This document shows positions 56,007 to 62,831 of a stretch of DNA of 64,000 bases, in pieces; within the stretch, counting starts at the first letter, position 1; each line of letters starts with the position of its first letter. A model generated the notes under the pieces. That model saw nothing but the letters and a program-made list of their open reading frames with translations. It had not been told where the DNA came from and ran no database searches. Source of the DNA: Rudaeicoccus suwonensis (GTDB lineage: Bacteria; Actinomycetota; Actinomycetes; Actinomycetales; Dermatophilaceae); assembly GCF_007829035.1 (NCBI RefSeq), contig NZ_VIVQ01000001.1, positions 1,550,001-1,614,000 on the forward strand, written 5' to 3'. The translations under genes were made by a program, and so were the position numbers.

Positions 56007-57206
56007 ATGCGCACGATCTCCGATCTGGGCAACCTGCGCGGCAAGACCGTCCTGGTGCGCAGCGACCTGAACGTCCCGCTGGACTCGAGCGGCGCTATCA
56101 CCGATGACGGCCGGGTCCGCGCATCCGTGCCGACGATCCGCTCACTGTCGCAGGCGGGCGCGCGCGTGGTCGTGTGCGCCCACCTGGGCCGGCCGAAGGG
56201 CGCTCCCGAGGAGAAGTACTCGCTGCGTCCAGTCGCCGACCGGTTGTCCGAACTGCTCGATTTTCCAGTGCTGTTCGCCACCGACACCGTCGGTGAGTCT
56301 GCCAATGGCACCGTCGACCGGCTCAATGACGGCGACGTGGCGTTGTTGGAGAACCTGCGGTTCAACCCGGGCGAGACCAGCAAGGACGACGCCGAGCGTG
56401 GTGCCTTCGCGGATCAGCTGTCACACCTGGCCGACGTCTTCGTCAGCGACGGCTTCGGTGTGGTCCACCGCAAGCAGGCCAGTGTCTACGACATCGCCGA
56501 GCGGCTGCCGCAGGCGGCCGGCGGCCTCGTCGAGACCGAGGTGGCCGTGCTGGAGCGACTGACCCGGCCCCGGCGGCCGTATGCCGTGGCTCTGGGCGGT
56601 GCGAAGGTCAGCGACAAACTCGGCGTGATCGAGAACCTGCTCAAGCAGGCCGACATGCTGCTCATCGGTGGCGGAATGGTGTTCACCTTCCTCGCGGCAC
56701 AGGGCTATGAGGTTGGCACCAGCCTGCTCGAGGCCGACCAGGTTGCCCGGGTCCGCGGCTATCTCGTCGAGGCCGAGAACCGCGGCGTCGACATCGTTCT
56801 GCCGGTCGACATCGTTGCCGCAACGGCCTTCTCGGCCGATGCCGAGCACGAGGTCGTGCCGGCCGGCGCCATACCTGCCGACCGGATGGGCCTCGACATC
56901 GGTCCGGAGTCAGCGCAGTTGTTCGCGCGCAAGATCCGATCCGCCAAGACGGTCTTCTGGAACGGCCCGATGGGTGCCTTCGAGATGGCTCCGTATGCCG
57001 ACGGCACCCGCGAGGTCGCGCAGGCTCTCGTCGATGCCACGGCCGCCGGGGCCACGACTGTCGTGGGCGGTGGCGACTCTGCAGCAGCAGTGCGCCAACT
57101 GGGCTTCGCCGACGACGCCTTCACCCACATCTCCACCGGCGGCGGCGCCAGTCTGGAGTTCCTCGAAGGCAAGACGCTGCCCGGTCTCAGCGTGCTGGAC
57201 GACTGA
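56007..57206 (+). CDS. pgk: phosphoglycerate kinase
   Basis: 399 residues. [25 protein letters not shown] and [11 protein letters not shown] are N-domain substrate motifs; [22 protein letters not shown] and [17 protein letters not shown] are the nucleotide-binding hinge and C-domain loop. It transfers phosphate from 1,3-bisphosphoglycerate to ADP. The stop overlaps the tpiA ATG (TGATG at 57204-57208). Confidence 0.97.
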   Translation: MRTISDLGNLRGKTVLVRSDLNVPLDSSGAITDDGRVRASVPTIRSLSQAGARVVVCAHLGRPKGAPEEKYSLRPVADRLSELLDFPVLFATDTVGESANGTVDRLNDGDVALLENLRFNPGETSKDDAERGAFADQLSHLADVFVSDGFGVVHRKQASVYDIAERLPQAAGGLVETEVAVLERLTRPRRPYAVALGGAKVSDKLGVIENLLKQADMLLIGGGMVFTFLAAQGYEVGTSLLEADQVARVRGYLVEAENRGVDIVLPVDIVAATAFSADAEHEVVPAGAIPADRMGLDIGPESAQLFARKIRSAKTVFWNGPMGAFEMAPYADGTREVAQALVDATAAGATTVVGGGDSAAAVRQLGFADDAFTHISTGGGASLEFLEGKTLPGLSVLDD

Positions 57207-58027
57207 TGGCCGCAACGAAAGACGCCGCGCCCGCCGGTCGCGTGCCCCTGATCGCCGGCAACTGGAAGATGAACCTGGACCACCAGCAGGCGACGGTGCT
57301 GGTGCAGAAACTCGACTGGACGCTGCGCGACAAGAAGCACGACCACGCCGCCACCGAGGTCGCGGTGCTGCCCCCGTTCACCGACATACGGTCGGTCCAG
57401 ACCCTCATCGACGGTGACCGGCTGCGGCTGAAGTTCGGTGCTCAGGATCTCTCCGAACACGACGCCGGCGCCTACACCGGTGAGGTGTCCGGTGCCTTTC
57501 TGGCCAAACTGGGCTGCACGTATGTCGTCGTGGGTCACAGCGAGCGGCGCGAGCACCACGCCGAGACCGACGAGGTCGTCGGCGCCAAGGTCACGGCGGC
57601 ATACCGCCACGGACTCACCCCCATCCTGTGTGTCGGGGAGTCGCTGGAGGTGCGTCAGGCGGGCGAGCACGTGCCGTATGTCGTGGCTCAGTTGACCGCC
57701 GCTCTTCGGGGCCTGCCCGCCGAGCACGCTGCATCGATCGTGGTTGCATACGAGCCGGTGTGGGCCATCGGCACCGGTGAGGTCGCGACACCGGACGACG
57801 CGCAGGAGGTGTGCTCCGCGCTGCGCGACGCGCTGGCCGAGCTCTACTCCGGTGACCTGGCCGACGGAGTCCGCCTGCTGTACGGCGGGTCGGTGAAGTC
57901 CGGCAACGTCGCATCCATCATGGCCAAGGACGACGTCGACGGCGCACTGGTCGGCGGCGCATCCCTCGACCCGGCCGAGTTCGCCGCGATCTGCCGCTTC
58001 AAGGCGCACCAGGGTGTCGTGGCCTGA
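57206..58027 (+). CDS. tpiA: triosephosphate isomerase
   Basis: 273 residues, slightly long because of a polar N-terminal extension. [13 protein letters not shown] gives the Asn/Lys of the active site, [16 protein letters not shown] the catalytic His, [17 protein letters not shown] the catalytic Glu and loop 6, and [12 protein letters not shown] the phosphate site. It interconverts dihydroxyacetone phosphate and glyceraldehyde 3-phosphate. Third gene of gap-pgk-tpiA. Confidence 0.97.
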   Translation: MAATKDAAPAGRVPLIAGNWKMNLDHQQATVLVQKLDWTLRDKKHDHAATEVAVLPPFTDIRSVQTLIDGDRLRLKFGAQDLSEHDAGAYTGEVSGAFLAKLGCTYVVVGHSERREHHAETDEVVGAKVTAAYRHGLTPILCVGESLEVRQAGEHVPYVVAQLTAALRGLPAEHAASIVVAYEPVWAIGTGEVATPDDAQEVCSALRDALAELYSGDLADGVRLLYGGSVKSGNVASIMAKDDVDGALVGGASLDPAEFAAICRFKAHQGVVA

Positions 58028-58049
58028 GCCTGGCACCAGTGACAGCGTG

Positions 58050-58055
58050 TAATCT
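58050..58055 (+). promoter_or_regulatory. -10 box for secG-rbpA
   Basis: TAATCT lies 72 bp before the secG start in a 99-bp gap after tpiA. It could give secG and rbpA their own transcript with a leader of about 65 nt. No clear -35. Confidence 0.4.
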
Positions 58056-58126
58056 TGTCCGAGGTCGCGACCCGGTTCAGGGCTCAGCGCCGTCATACAT
58101 TTCGCCAACCGAAGGTGAGTCCCCGC

Positions 58127-58369
58127 GTGGATGCCCTGCGCATCGCTTTACAAGCTGTCGTCGTCGTCAGCGGTCTGTTCCTCGTGCTGTTGATCCTGTT
58201 GCACAAGGGCAAGGGCGGCGGCCTCTCGGACATGTTCGGTGGCGGCGTGAGCAGCAACCTGGGTGGGTCCTCCATCGCAGAGCGCAACCTCAATCGCCTG
58301 ACGATCATCGCCAGCCTCATCTGGGTCGCTGCCGTCGTCGGACTCGGACTCATCGCCCGGTTCTCCTGA
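58127..58369 (+). CDS. secG: protein translocase subunit SecG
   Basis: 80 residues, two helices (LQAVVVVSGLFLVLLILLH and LTIIASLIWVAAVVGLGLIA) joined by the SecG loop KGKGGGLSDMFGGG. It assists SecYE in export. The frame is open from 58055, but GTG 58127 has AAGGTGA about 9 nt upstream and starts the conserved part. The place after tpiA is conserved in actinobacteria. Confidence 0.92.
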   Translation: MDALRIALQAVVVVSGLFLVLLILLHKGKGGGLSDMFGGGVSSNLGGSSIAERNLNRLTIIASLIWVAAVVGLGLIARFS

Positions 58370-58403
58370 CCGTCGCGTGACAACCATTCACTAAGGAGCA
58401 GAA

Positions 58404-58754
58404 GTGGCCGGTGGCAATGCAATCCGTGGCAGCCGCGTCGGTGCGGGACCGATGGGCGAAGCCGAACGTGGCGAGTCCGCGCCGCGTGTGGTCGTGTCGT
58501 ACTGGTGCTCCAACGGGCACCACACCCGTCCGAGCTTCGCGCAGGAGCACGGCCTCGCCGTGCCCGAGACGTGGGACTGTCCGCGATGCGGCCTGCCCGC
58601 CGGCCAGGACCAGGACAACCCGCCGGCACCGCCGCGCGTCGAGCCCTACAAGACGCACCTGGCCTACGTGAAGGAACGTCGCAGCGACGAAGAAGGCGCC
58701 GTGATCCTCGACGAGGCACTGGACACCCTGCGTCAGCGGGGCCTCATTCGCTGA
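58404..58754 (+). CDS. rbpA: RNA polymerase-binding protein RbpA
   Basis: 116 residues. GGNAIRGSRVGAGPMGEAERGE is the N-terminal tail and core entry; VSYWCSNGHHTRPSFA and WDCPRCGLPAG are the zinc-binding core; HLAYVKERRSDEEGAVILDEALDTLR is the sigma-interaction domain. It stabilises open complexes of the principal sigma factor in actinobacteria. AAGGAG lies 5 nt before the GTG start. A clear hairpin follows. Confidence 0.95.
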   Translation: MAGGNAIRGSRVGAGPMGEAERGESAPRVVVSYWCSNGHHTRPSFAQEHGLAVPETWDCPRCGLPAGQDQDNPPAPPRVEPYKTHLAYVKERRSDEEGAVILDEALDTLRQRGLIR

Positions 58755-58775
58755 CCGCCATACGGCACTTGCACA

Positions 58776-58805
58776 AAGCCCGGGACACCTGGTCGTCCCG
58801 GGCTT
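58776..58805. terminator. rbpA terminator
   Basis: A perfect 11-bp inverted repeat (AAGCCCGGGAC at 58776-58786 and its complement at 58795-58805) with an 8-nt loop begins 22 bp after the rbpA stop. It marks the left edge of the accessory block. Confidence 0.8.
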
Positions 58806-58905
58806 CGTGCATCTCTCGACGCATCGGCTCAGACGTCTGGTCTCGTCCGACAGTCCCGAAGGCGTGGTTCCATTTGCCGGTGTAGACGGGGAAGACGCTG
58901 GCCTG

Positions 58906-59164
58906 GCCGAAGTCCTTGATCTCCGCGGCCAGCTTCGTCGACACGAACAGGTCCTCGCGGGCGACACCGGAGGTGTGTACGCCCTCGCCGACGCCGCGCT
59001 CGTTGCCGTAGGCCTGCGCGGTGTCGATGTTGCGGTAGCCGATCTCGATCGCTGCTGTGACGGCGTCAGCTGCCTTCTCGTCGTCGATGAACCAGGTGCC
59101 CAGCCCCCAGCTTGGGGAGCTCAACGCCGCCGGTCAGGGTGTAGGTCTCGTTCAGGATGCTCAT
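58906..59164 (-). pseudogene. aldo/keto reductase, frameshifted and truncated
   Basis: The gene begins MSILNETYTLTGGVELPKLG at ATG 59164, then loses frame at a C5 run on the plus strand (59104-59108). The next frame continues the family: LGTWFIDDEKAADAVTAAIEIG, NIDTAQAYGNERGVGEGV (catalytic Asp and Tyr) and REDLFVSTKLAAEIKDF (ends near 58909). After that the similarity stops; the TIM-barrel remainder (~190 residues) is missing and unrelated sequence runs into the rbpA terminator. Both lesions say it is inactive. It follows the cupin gene by 5 nt, as an intact gene of the operon would. Confidence 0.8.
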
Positions 59165-59169
59165 GATGG

Positions 59170-59601
59170 TCACCTTCCGTCGGTGGTGGGCAGCTGGCCG
59201 TACACCTCGTCGGTGACCGGCTCGAGCCATTCGTTGCTGACGCCCTCGCCGGAGGTGATGAAGGCCAGGTGGGAGAACCAGGAGTCGGCCTTCGCGCCGT
59301 GCCAGTGTTTGGTGCCGGCCGGGACGCGGATCGCGGTGCCCGGGACCATGCTGACCGGTTCTTCGCCGTCGGCCTGGTACCAGCCGGACCCGGCGGTGCA
59401 GATCAGGACCTGATCGCCTCCGCCGTCGGTGCCGTGGTGGATGTGCCAGTTGTTGCGGCACGCGGGCTCGAAGGTGATGTTGTTGACTGGGATGCTCCCG
59501 TAGACGACCGGGGCGTTGTAGCTCTGCCCGATGAAGTACTGTGCGAAGGCGTCGTTGGGCTTCCCGGTCGGGAAGATCTGCTCGAATGCGTTGTCACTCA
59601 T
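59170..59601 (-). CDS. cupin domain protein
   Basis: 143 residues. ITFEPACRNNWHIHHGTDGGGDQVLICTAGSGWYQADGEEP is cupin motif 1 with the metal-binding His pair; IRVPAGTKHWHGAKADSWFSHLAFI is motif 2. Such proteins often accompany carboxymuconolactone decarboxylase-like and aldo/keto reductase genes. Substrate unknown. ATG 59601 has AAGGAAAC upstream and overlaps the CMD stop (ATGA). Confidence 0.85.
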   Translation of the reverse strand: MSDNAFEQIFPTGKPNDAFAQYFIGQSYNAPVVYGSIPVNNITFEPACRNNWHIHHGTDGGGDQVLICTAGSGWYQADGEEPVSMVPGTAIRVPAGTKHWHGAKADSWFSHLAFITSGEGVSNEWLEPVTDEVYGQLPTTDGR

Positions 59602-59948
59602 GCTGTTTCCTTGGTATCGAAGATGTTCTTGGCGACGGTCATAGCGGACATGCCGTTGGGCCACCCGGTGTAGAACGCCAGGTGCAGGATTGCTTCTTTG
59701 AGCTCGTCCTCGGTGGCCCCGTTGGTGCGGGCGTAGTCAAGGTGAAAGGTCAGTTGTTCGGTCTTGCCGGTCGCGACGAGTGCGGCGACGGTGATCAGGC
59801 CGCGGTCCCGTTTGGACAGCCCCTTGCGTTCCCATACCTGGTCGAACAGCACCTTGTCGGTGTAGTGGACCAGCCCGGGGGCGAAATCGCCGAACGCTCG
59901 CTGCCCTCCGGTCCAACCGGTCGCTTGTGGTGTGTCGTGGTCGGTCAT
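59598..59948 (-). CDS. carboxymuconolactone decarboxylase family protein
   Basis: 116 residues. TGGQRAFGDFAPGLVHYTDKVLFDQVWER begins the AhpD-like helical fold; LSKRDRGLITVAALVATGKTEQLTFHLDYARTNGATEDELKEAILHLAFYTGWPNGMSAM is the CMD core. It lacks the CxxC of AhpD, so a peroxidase role is unlikely. AGAAGGAGACC precedes the ATG. It overlaps both neighbours by 4 nt, in a run of coupled genes. Confidence 0.87.
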   Translation of the reverse strand: MTDHDTPQATGWTGGQRAFGDFAPGLVHYTDKVLFDQVWERKGLSKRDRGLITVAALVATGKTEQLTFHLDYARTNGATEDELKEAILHLAFYTGWPNGMSAMTVAKNIFDTKETA

Positions 59949-60079
59949 GGTGTGTGGTCTCCTTCTGTTGGTGAAGTGGCGTGGGCGGGGTCGGTTCGCT
60001 CGGTGGCGGCCATCTCCTCGGTGGGGGCGAAATGGGCAAGCTCGTCGGTGCTCCACGCAAGTGGCCTCTGATCGTTCAT
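59945..60079 (-). CDS. 44-residue hypothetical protein
   Basis: A short ORF beginning MNDQRPLAWSTDELAHF, rich in Thr, Glu and Pro. AGGAGACC lies just before its ATG and its stop overlaps the CMD start (ATGA), so it probably is translated and coupled. The WSTDEL start weakly recalls DUF2255 proteins, of which it would be an N-terminal remnant; I do not assign a function. Confidence 0.5.
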   Translation of the reverse strand: MNDQRPLAWSTDELAHFAPTEEMAATERTDPAHATSPTEGDHTP

Positions 60080-60335
60080 GCGGTCTCCTGCACGCCACCC
60101 AGGAGCGGCCCAGAAGACGAGGCGACCGCACCACCCATCGCCCACACCGCGATGGCCCGGCCACGTGTCCTGGCTTCGGACCCAGGCGCGGCCGTCGGCG
60201 GTCGCGGCAGGGACCGAGGCGATTGAGGCCTCCGGCGTAACCAGGGTGCTGGGGGCGGTAGGACTCGTCACGTCATCCAGTACATAAGGGTCTCGTCGCC
60301 GCAAACAGGTCGCGTTATCGGGGGTACCGGCACAA

Positions 60336-60348
60336 CCTGGCTCCCAGG
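60336..60348. promoter_or_regulatory. possible XRE operator
   Basis: CCTGG and CCAGG separated by CTC form an inverted repeat 11 bp before the XRE -10 box, in the divergent gap (60080-60371) between the small ORF operon and the regulator. The rest of that gap shows no gene. Confidence 0.35.
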
Positions 60349-60359
60349 GACGACACGCC

Positions 60360-60365
60360 TACGGT
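60360..60365 (+). promoter_or_regulatory. -10 box of the XRE regulator, likely leaderless
   Basis: TACGGT ends 6 nt before GTG 60372. A GGAGGG sequence lies in that gap but is too close to the start to act as a normal SD. Confidence 0.45.
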
Positions 60366-60371
60366 GGAGGG

Positions 60372-61286
60372 GTGGACAACCGAGCAGAGATCCGGGACTT
60401 CCTGTCAACCCGGCGCGCGAAGATCACTCCTGACCAGGTGGGTCTACCCAGCAGCGGACGCCGCCGCGTGCCTGGACTACGCCGCGAAGAAGTCGCCGTG
60501 CTGGCCGGGGTGAGTCCCGAGTGGTACACCCGCCTCGAAAAGGGCCACATCACCGGAGTGTCCGACGAGGTCCTGCACGCCGTCGCCGCTGCGCTACGGC
60601 TGAATGACATCGAACGAGAGCACCTATTCAACCTCGCCCGCGCCGCCAAACCCGCCCGCACCCCTGGTCAGCGTCGCAAACCCCACGTGTCGGCCAGCAT
60701 GCAACGAGTCCTGGACTCCATGACCGGCGCCGCCGCATTCGTGCGCACCGGCCGCCTCGATATCGTCGCCGCGAACACGCTCGGAGCCGCGCTGTACTCT
60801 CCGGTGCTGAGCAACCCGCACCATCGCGGCAACATCGCCCGATTCAACTTCCTCGATCCCCGCGCCGTCGACTACTACCCCGACTACGGCGGCGCCCTCT
60901 CGGTGGCCGTTGCGCTGCTACGAACCGAAGCCGGCCGCAACCCTCACGACCCCGCTCTCACCGAACTCATCGGCCAACTCGCCACCCAAAGCGAGGCATT
61001 CCGCACCCGCTGGGGAACCCATGACGTCCGCGCACACAAAGGCGGCATCAAAACGTTCAACCACCCCGAAGTCGGATACCTCGAACTCGCCTACGACTCC
61101 ATGGAACTCATCGCCGCACCCGGCCTAATCCTGACCGCCTACACGGCCGAACCCGCTACCCCCTCAGCAGACAACCTCAACCTCCTCGCCAGCTGGGCCG
61201 CCACCGACCATCCCGCCGTGCACAGCCCCACGACCAAGACCCGAACTCGATCGGTGTATCTCACGGCACCGGATCGGCGCCGCTGA
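60372..61286 (+). CDS. XRE family regulator with MmyB-like sensor domain
   Basis: 304 residues. HTH at about 33-85: RVPGLRREEVAVLAGVSPEWYTRLEKG is the characteristic MmyB-family helix-turn-helix. The C-terminal PAS-like domain (MTGAAAFVRTGRLDIVAANTLGAALYSPV, and FNHPEVGYLELAYDSMELIAAPGLILTAYTAEP) binds small hydrophobic ligands in this family. Such regulators commonly sit divergent from short oxidoreductase genes and control them, here the CMD-cupin-AKR operon. The gene overlaps the convergent marR 3' end by 26 nt. Confidence 0.88.
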   Translation: MDNRAEIRDFLSTRRAKITPDQVGLPSSGRRRVPGLRREEVAVLAGVSPEWYTRLEKGHITGVSDEVLHAVAAALRLNDIEREHLFNLARAAKPARTPGQRRKPHVSASMQRVLDSMTGAAAFVRTGRLDIVAANTLGAALYSPVLSNPHHRGNIARFNFLDPRAVDYYPDYGGALSVAVALLRTEAGRNPHDPALTELIGQLATQSEAFRTRWGTHDVRAHKGGIKTFNHPEVGYLELAYDSMELIAAPGLILTAYTAEPATPSADNLNLLASWAATDHPAVHSPTTKTRTRSVYLTAPDRRR

Positions 61287-61749
61287 GCATGGCCAGTTGC
61301 GCGTCGGTCACCTCGGGCGCCGCGGCGCTGGCCGTGATCAGCAGATTCAGCAGGTCTCGCTGAGTTTCGACATCGGTCAGCTTCAGGCCGAGGCGTTCCA
61401 TCATCACCAGCGGCACGGCGCGTGCGCGTTCGCGCAGCGCCAGTCCCTGGTCGGTCAGCTCGATGACGAGAGTCCGTTCGTCTGCGTCGTCGCGTCGTCG
61501 GGTGACATGCCCGAAAGACTCCAGTCTGCGCACCAACGGTGACAGCGTCGCCGGCTCCAGTGCCAGGGCGGTGCTGAGTTCCTTGAGCGACTGCCGTCGG
61601 CGTTCCCACATCGCGAGCATGACGAGGTACTGCGGATGCGTGAGGCCGAGCGGTTCGAGCACCGGGCGGTGGGCGCCGATGACGGCTCGGGAGGCTCGCG
61701 ACAGCGCGAAGCACACCTGCTGCTCGAGGGCGAGCGGATCGTCGGTCAT
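61261..61749 (-). CDS. MarR family transcriptional regulator
   Basis: 162 residues. LTHPQYLVMLAMWERRRQSLKELSTALALEPATLSPLVRRLESFGHVTRRRDDADERTLVIELTDQG is the winged helix with the OhrR-like DERTLVIEL wing. A Cys at residue 13 (QQVCFALSRASRAV) is at the position of the redox-sensing Cys of OhrR. GGAGAC lies 4 nt before the ATG. It is divergent from the 72-residue gene, with a palindromic operator between them, and may respond to peroxides or quinones. Confidence 0.86.
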   Translation of the reverse strand: MTDDPLALEQQVCFALSRASRAVIGAHRPVLEPLGLTHPQYLVMLAMWERRRQSLKELSTALALEPATLSPLVRRLESFGHVTRRRDDADERTLVIELTDQGLALRERARAVPLVMMERLGLKLTDVETQRDLLNLLITASAAAPEVTDAQLAMLSGADPVP

Positions 61750-61806
61750 CTTGTCTCCGGGAGCGTGTCTGGGAAGGACGACTGGCAGATACTACCGGGA
61801 TCCGCA

Positions 61807-61833
61807 TATTATTAGTGCACTAAACATTAGTGT
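61807..61833. promoter_or_regulatory. MarR operator with overlapping promoter
   Basis: TTAGTGCACTAA (61812-61823) is a perfect 12-bp palindrome; a second half-site TTAGTG follows at 61827-61832. TATTAT (61807-61812) is a good -10 for the rightward gene, so a bound repressor would block its start site. A TAATAT on the opposite strand could serve marR. Confidence 0.6.
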
Positions 61834-61850
61834 ATGAAGGAGTTGCGACG

Positions 61851-62069
61851 ATGGTTGAACGGATCCGGCCGGTGAAGACGCCCATCCCGAAGGACACCAC
61901 GGGTCTGTCGTGGTGGTACCGCCTGACCTGGCGTTTGGAATACCTCGGGGTGTCGGTCACCGGGCCCGGCGAACAGCCGCTGGCACGCGACCCGCGAGAA
62001 CGGCTGCGCCGGGAGCGGACCCAGCGGGTTGCCGACAACCTGGCGGCTGCCGGGCGTCGGGAACCCTGA
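61851..62069 (+). CDS. 72-residue conserved-looking hypothetical protein
   Basis: Begins MVERIRPVKTPIPKD, then TTGLSWWYRLTWRLEYLGVSVTGPGEQ, and ends with a charged helix (DPRERLRRERTQRVADNLAAAGR). AAGGAG lies 8 nt before the ATG. I do not recognise the family. There is no membrane segment; the Trp-rich middle and Arg-rich tail suggest a small soluble or nucleic-acid-associated protein. It is the only obvious target of the divergent MarR regulator. A 6-bp-arm hairpin (62070-62090) follows the stop. Confidence 0.65.
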   Translation: MVERIRPVKTPIPKDTTGLSWWYRLTWRLEYLGVSVTGPGEQPLARDPRERLRRERTQRVADNLAAAGRREP

Positions 62070-62114
62070 GGCCGGAGACGACCGCCGGCCCCGCGGCAGA
62101 GTGAACGAGCAGGC

Positions 62115-62831
62115 TCAGAGGTGTGCTGCGGCGGTCGAGTCCAGCCACCAGATGGTCTGCTCGCGACCGCGGACACCGCTGGCGGGCACGTCCCATCGAT
62201 CGGCATCGGGCGCCAGCGCAGAAGCCACCGCGTCTGCCTTTTCGGCGCCCGCCACCATCAACCAGACCTGGCGGCTGCGGCACAGGCACTCGTACGTCAG
62301 CGAGACCCGGGTCGGCGGCGGCTTGGGGGAGTCGTGCACCGCAACCGCGATCGCGTCCTCGATCCGCTGCGCCGGGTGATGCGGAAACAGCGATGCGACG
62401 TGACCATCCGGTCCCACGCCCAGCATCACGACGTCGAAGACCCCGTCACCCGCCTTGTCGCCTCGAATGGCCGACGAGTATGCCGCAGCACTCGCCTCGG
62501 CATCAGCCACCAGATCGGGGCCGGCCACCCGGTGCACGTTGGCTGCGGGCAGCGGCAGCGCGGACAGCGCCGCTTGGTCGGCCTCGGTGTCATTGCGCTC
62601 CGGGTCTCCGGCCGGCAGGAATCGCTCGTCGCCCCACCACAGATGCAGCGCAGTCCAGTCGATGCCCGATGCCTGCGGCAGAGCTTGCAGCGAGAGACCG
62701 CCCATCGACCCGCCGGTCAGCACGATGTGCGCAACACCGCGAGCCTGTTGAGCGGCGACGATCTCGGCGATCAGCCGCTCGGAAATCGCCCGGCCCAGTT
62801 CGTCCTTGGTGTCGCGCCTCTCGATCGTCAT
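62115..62831 (-). CDS. pgl: 6-phosphogluconolactonase
   Basis: 238 residues, DevB/Pgl type. HIVLTGGSMGGLSLQAL is the substrate loop, LHLWWGDERFLPAGDPERND the family signature, and VMLGVGPDGHVASLFPHH the C-terminal motif with catalytic His. It hydrolyses 6-phosphogluconolactone in the oxidative pentose phosphate pathway. The ATG overlaps the opcA stop (ATGA), so they are coupled; zwf is expected upstream beyond the window. Confidence 0.94.
   Translation of the reverse strand: MTIERRDTKDELGRAISERLIAEIVAAQQARGVAHIVLTGGSMGGLSLQALPQASGIDWTALHLWWGDERFLPAGDPERNDTEADQAALSALPLPAANVHRVAGPDLVADAEASAAAYSSAIRGDKAGDGVFDVVMLGVGPDGHVASLFPHHPAQRIEDAIAVAVHDSPKPPPTRVSLTYECLCRSRQVWLMVAGAEKADAVASALAPDADRWDVPASGVRGREQTIWWLDSTAAAHL

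Noticed and set aside
58806-58905. A tRNA or attachment site at the left edge of the accessory block
   Set aside because: I found no cloverleaf or CCA end, no repeat of this stretch at the other edge near 62.1 kb, and no integrase.
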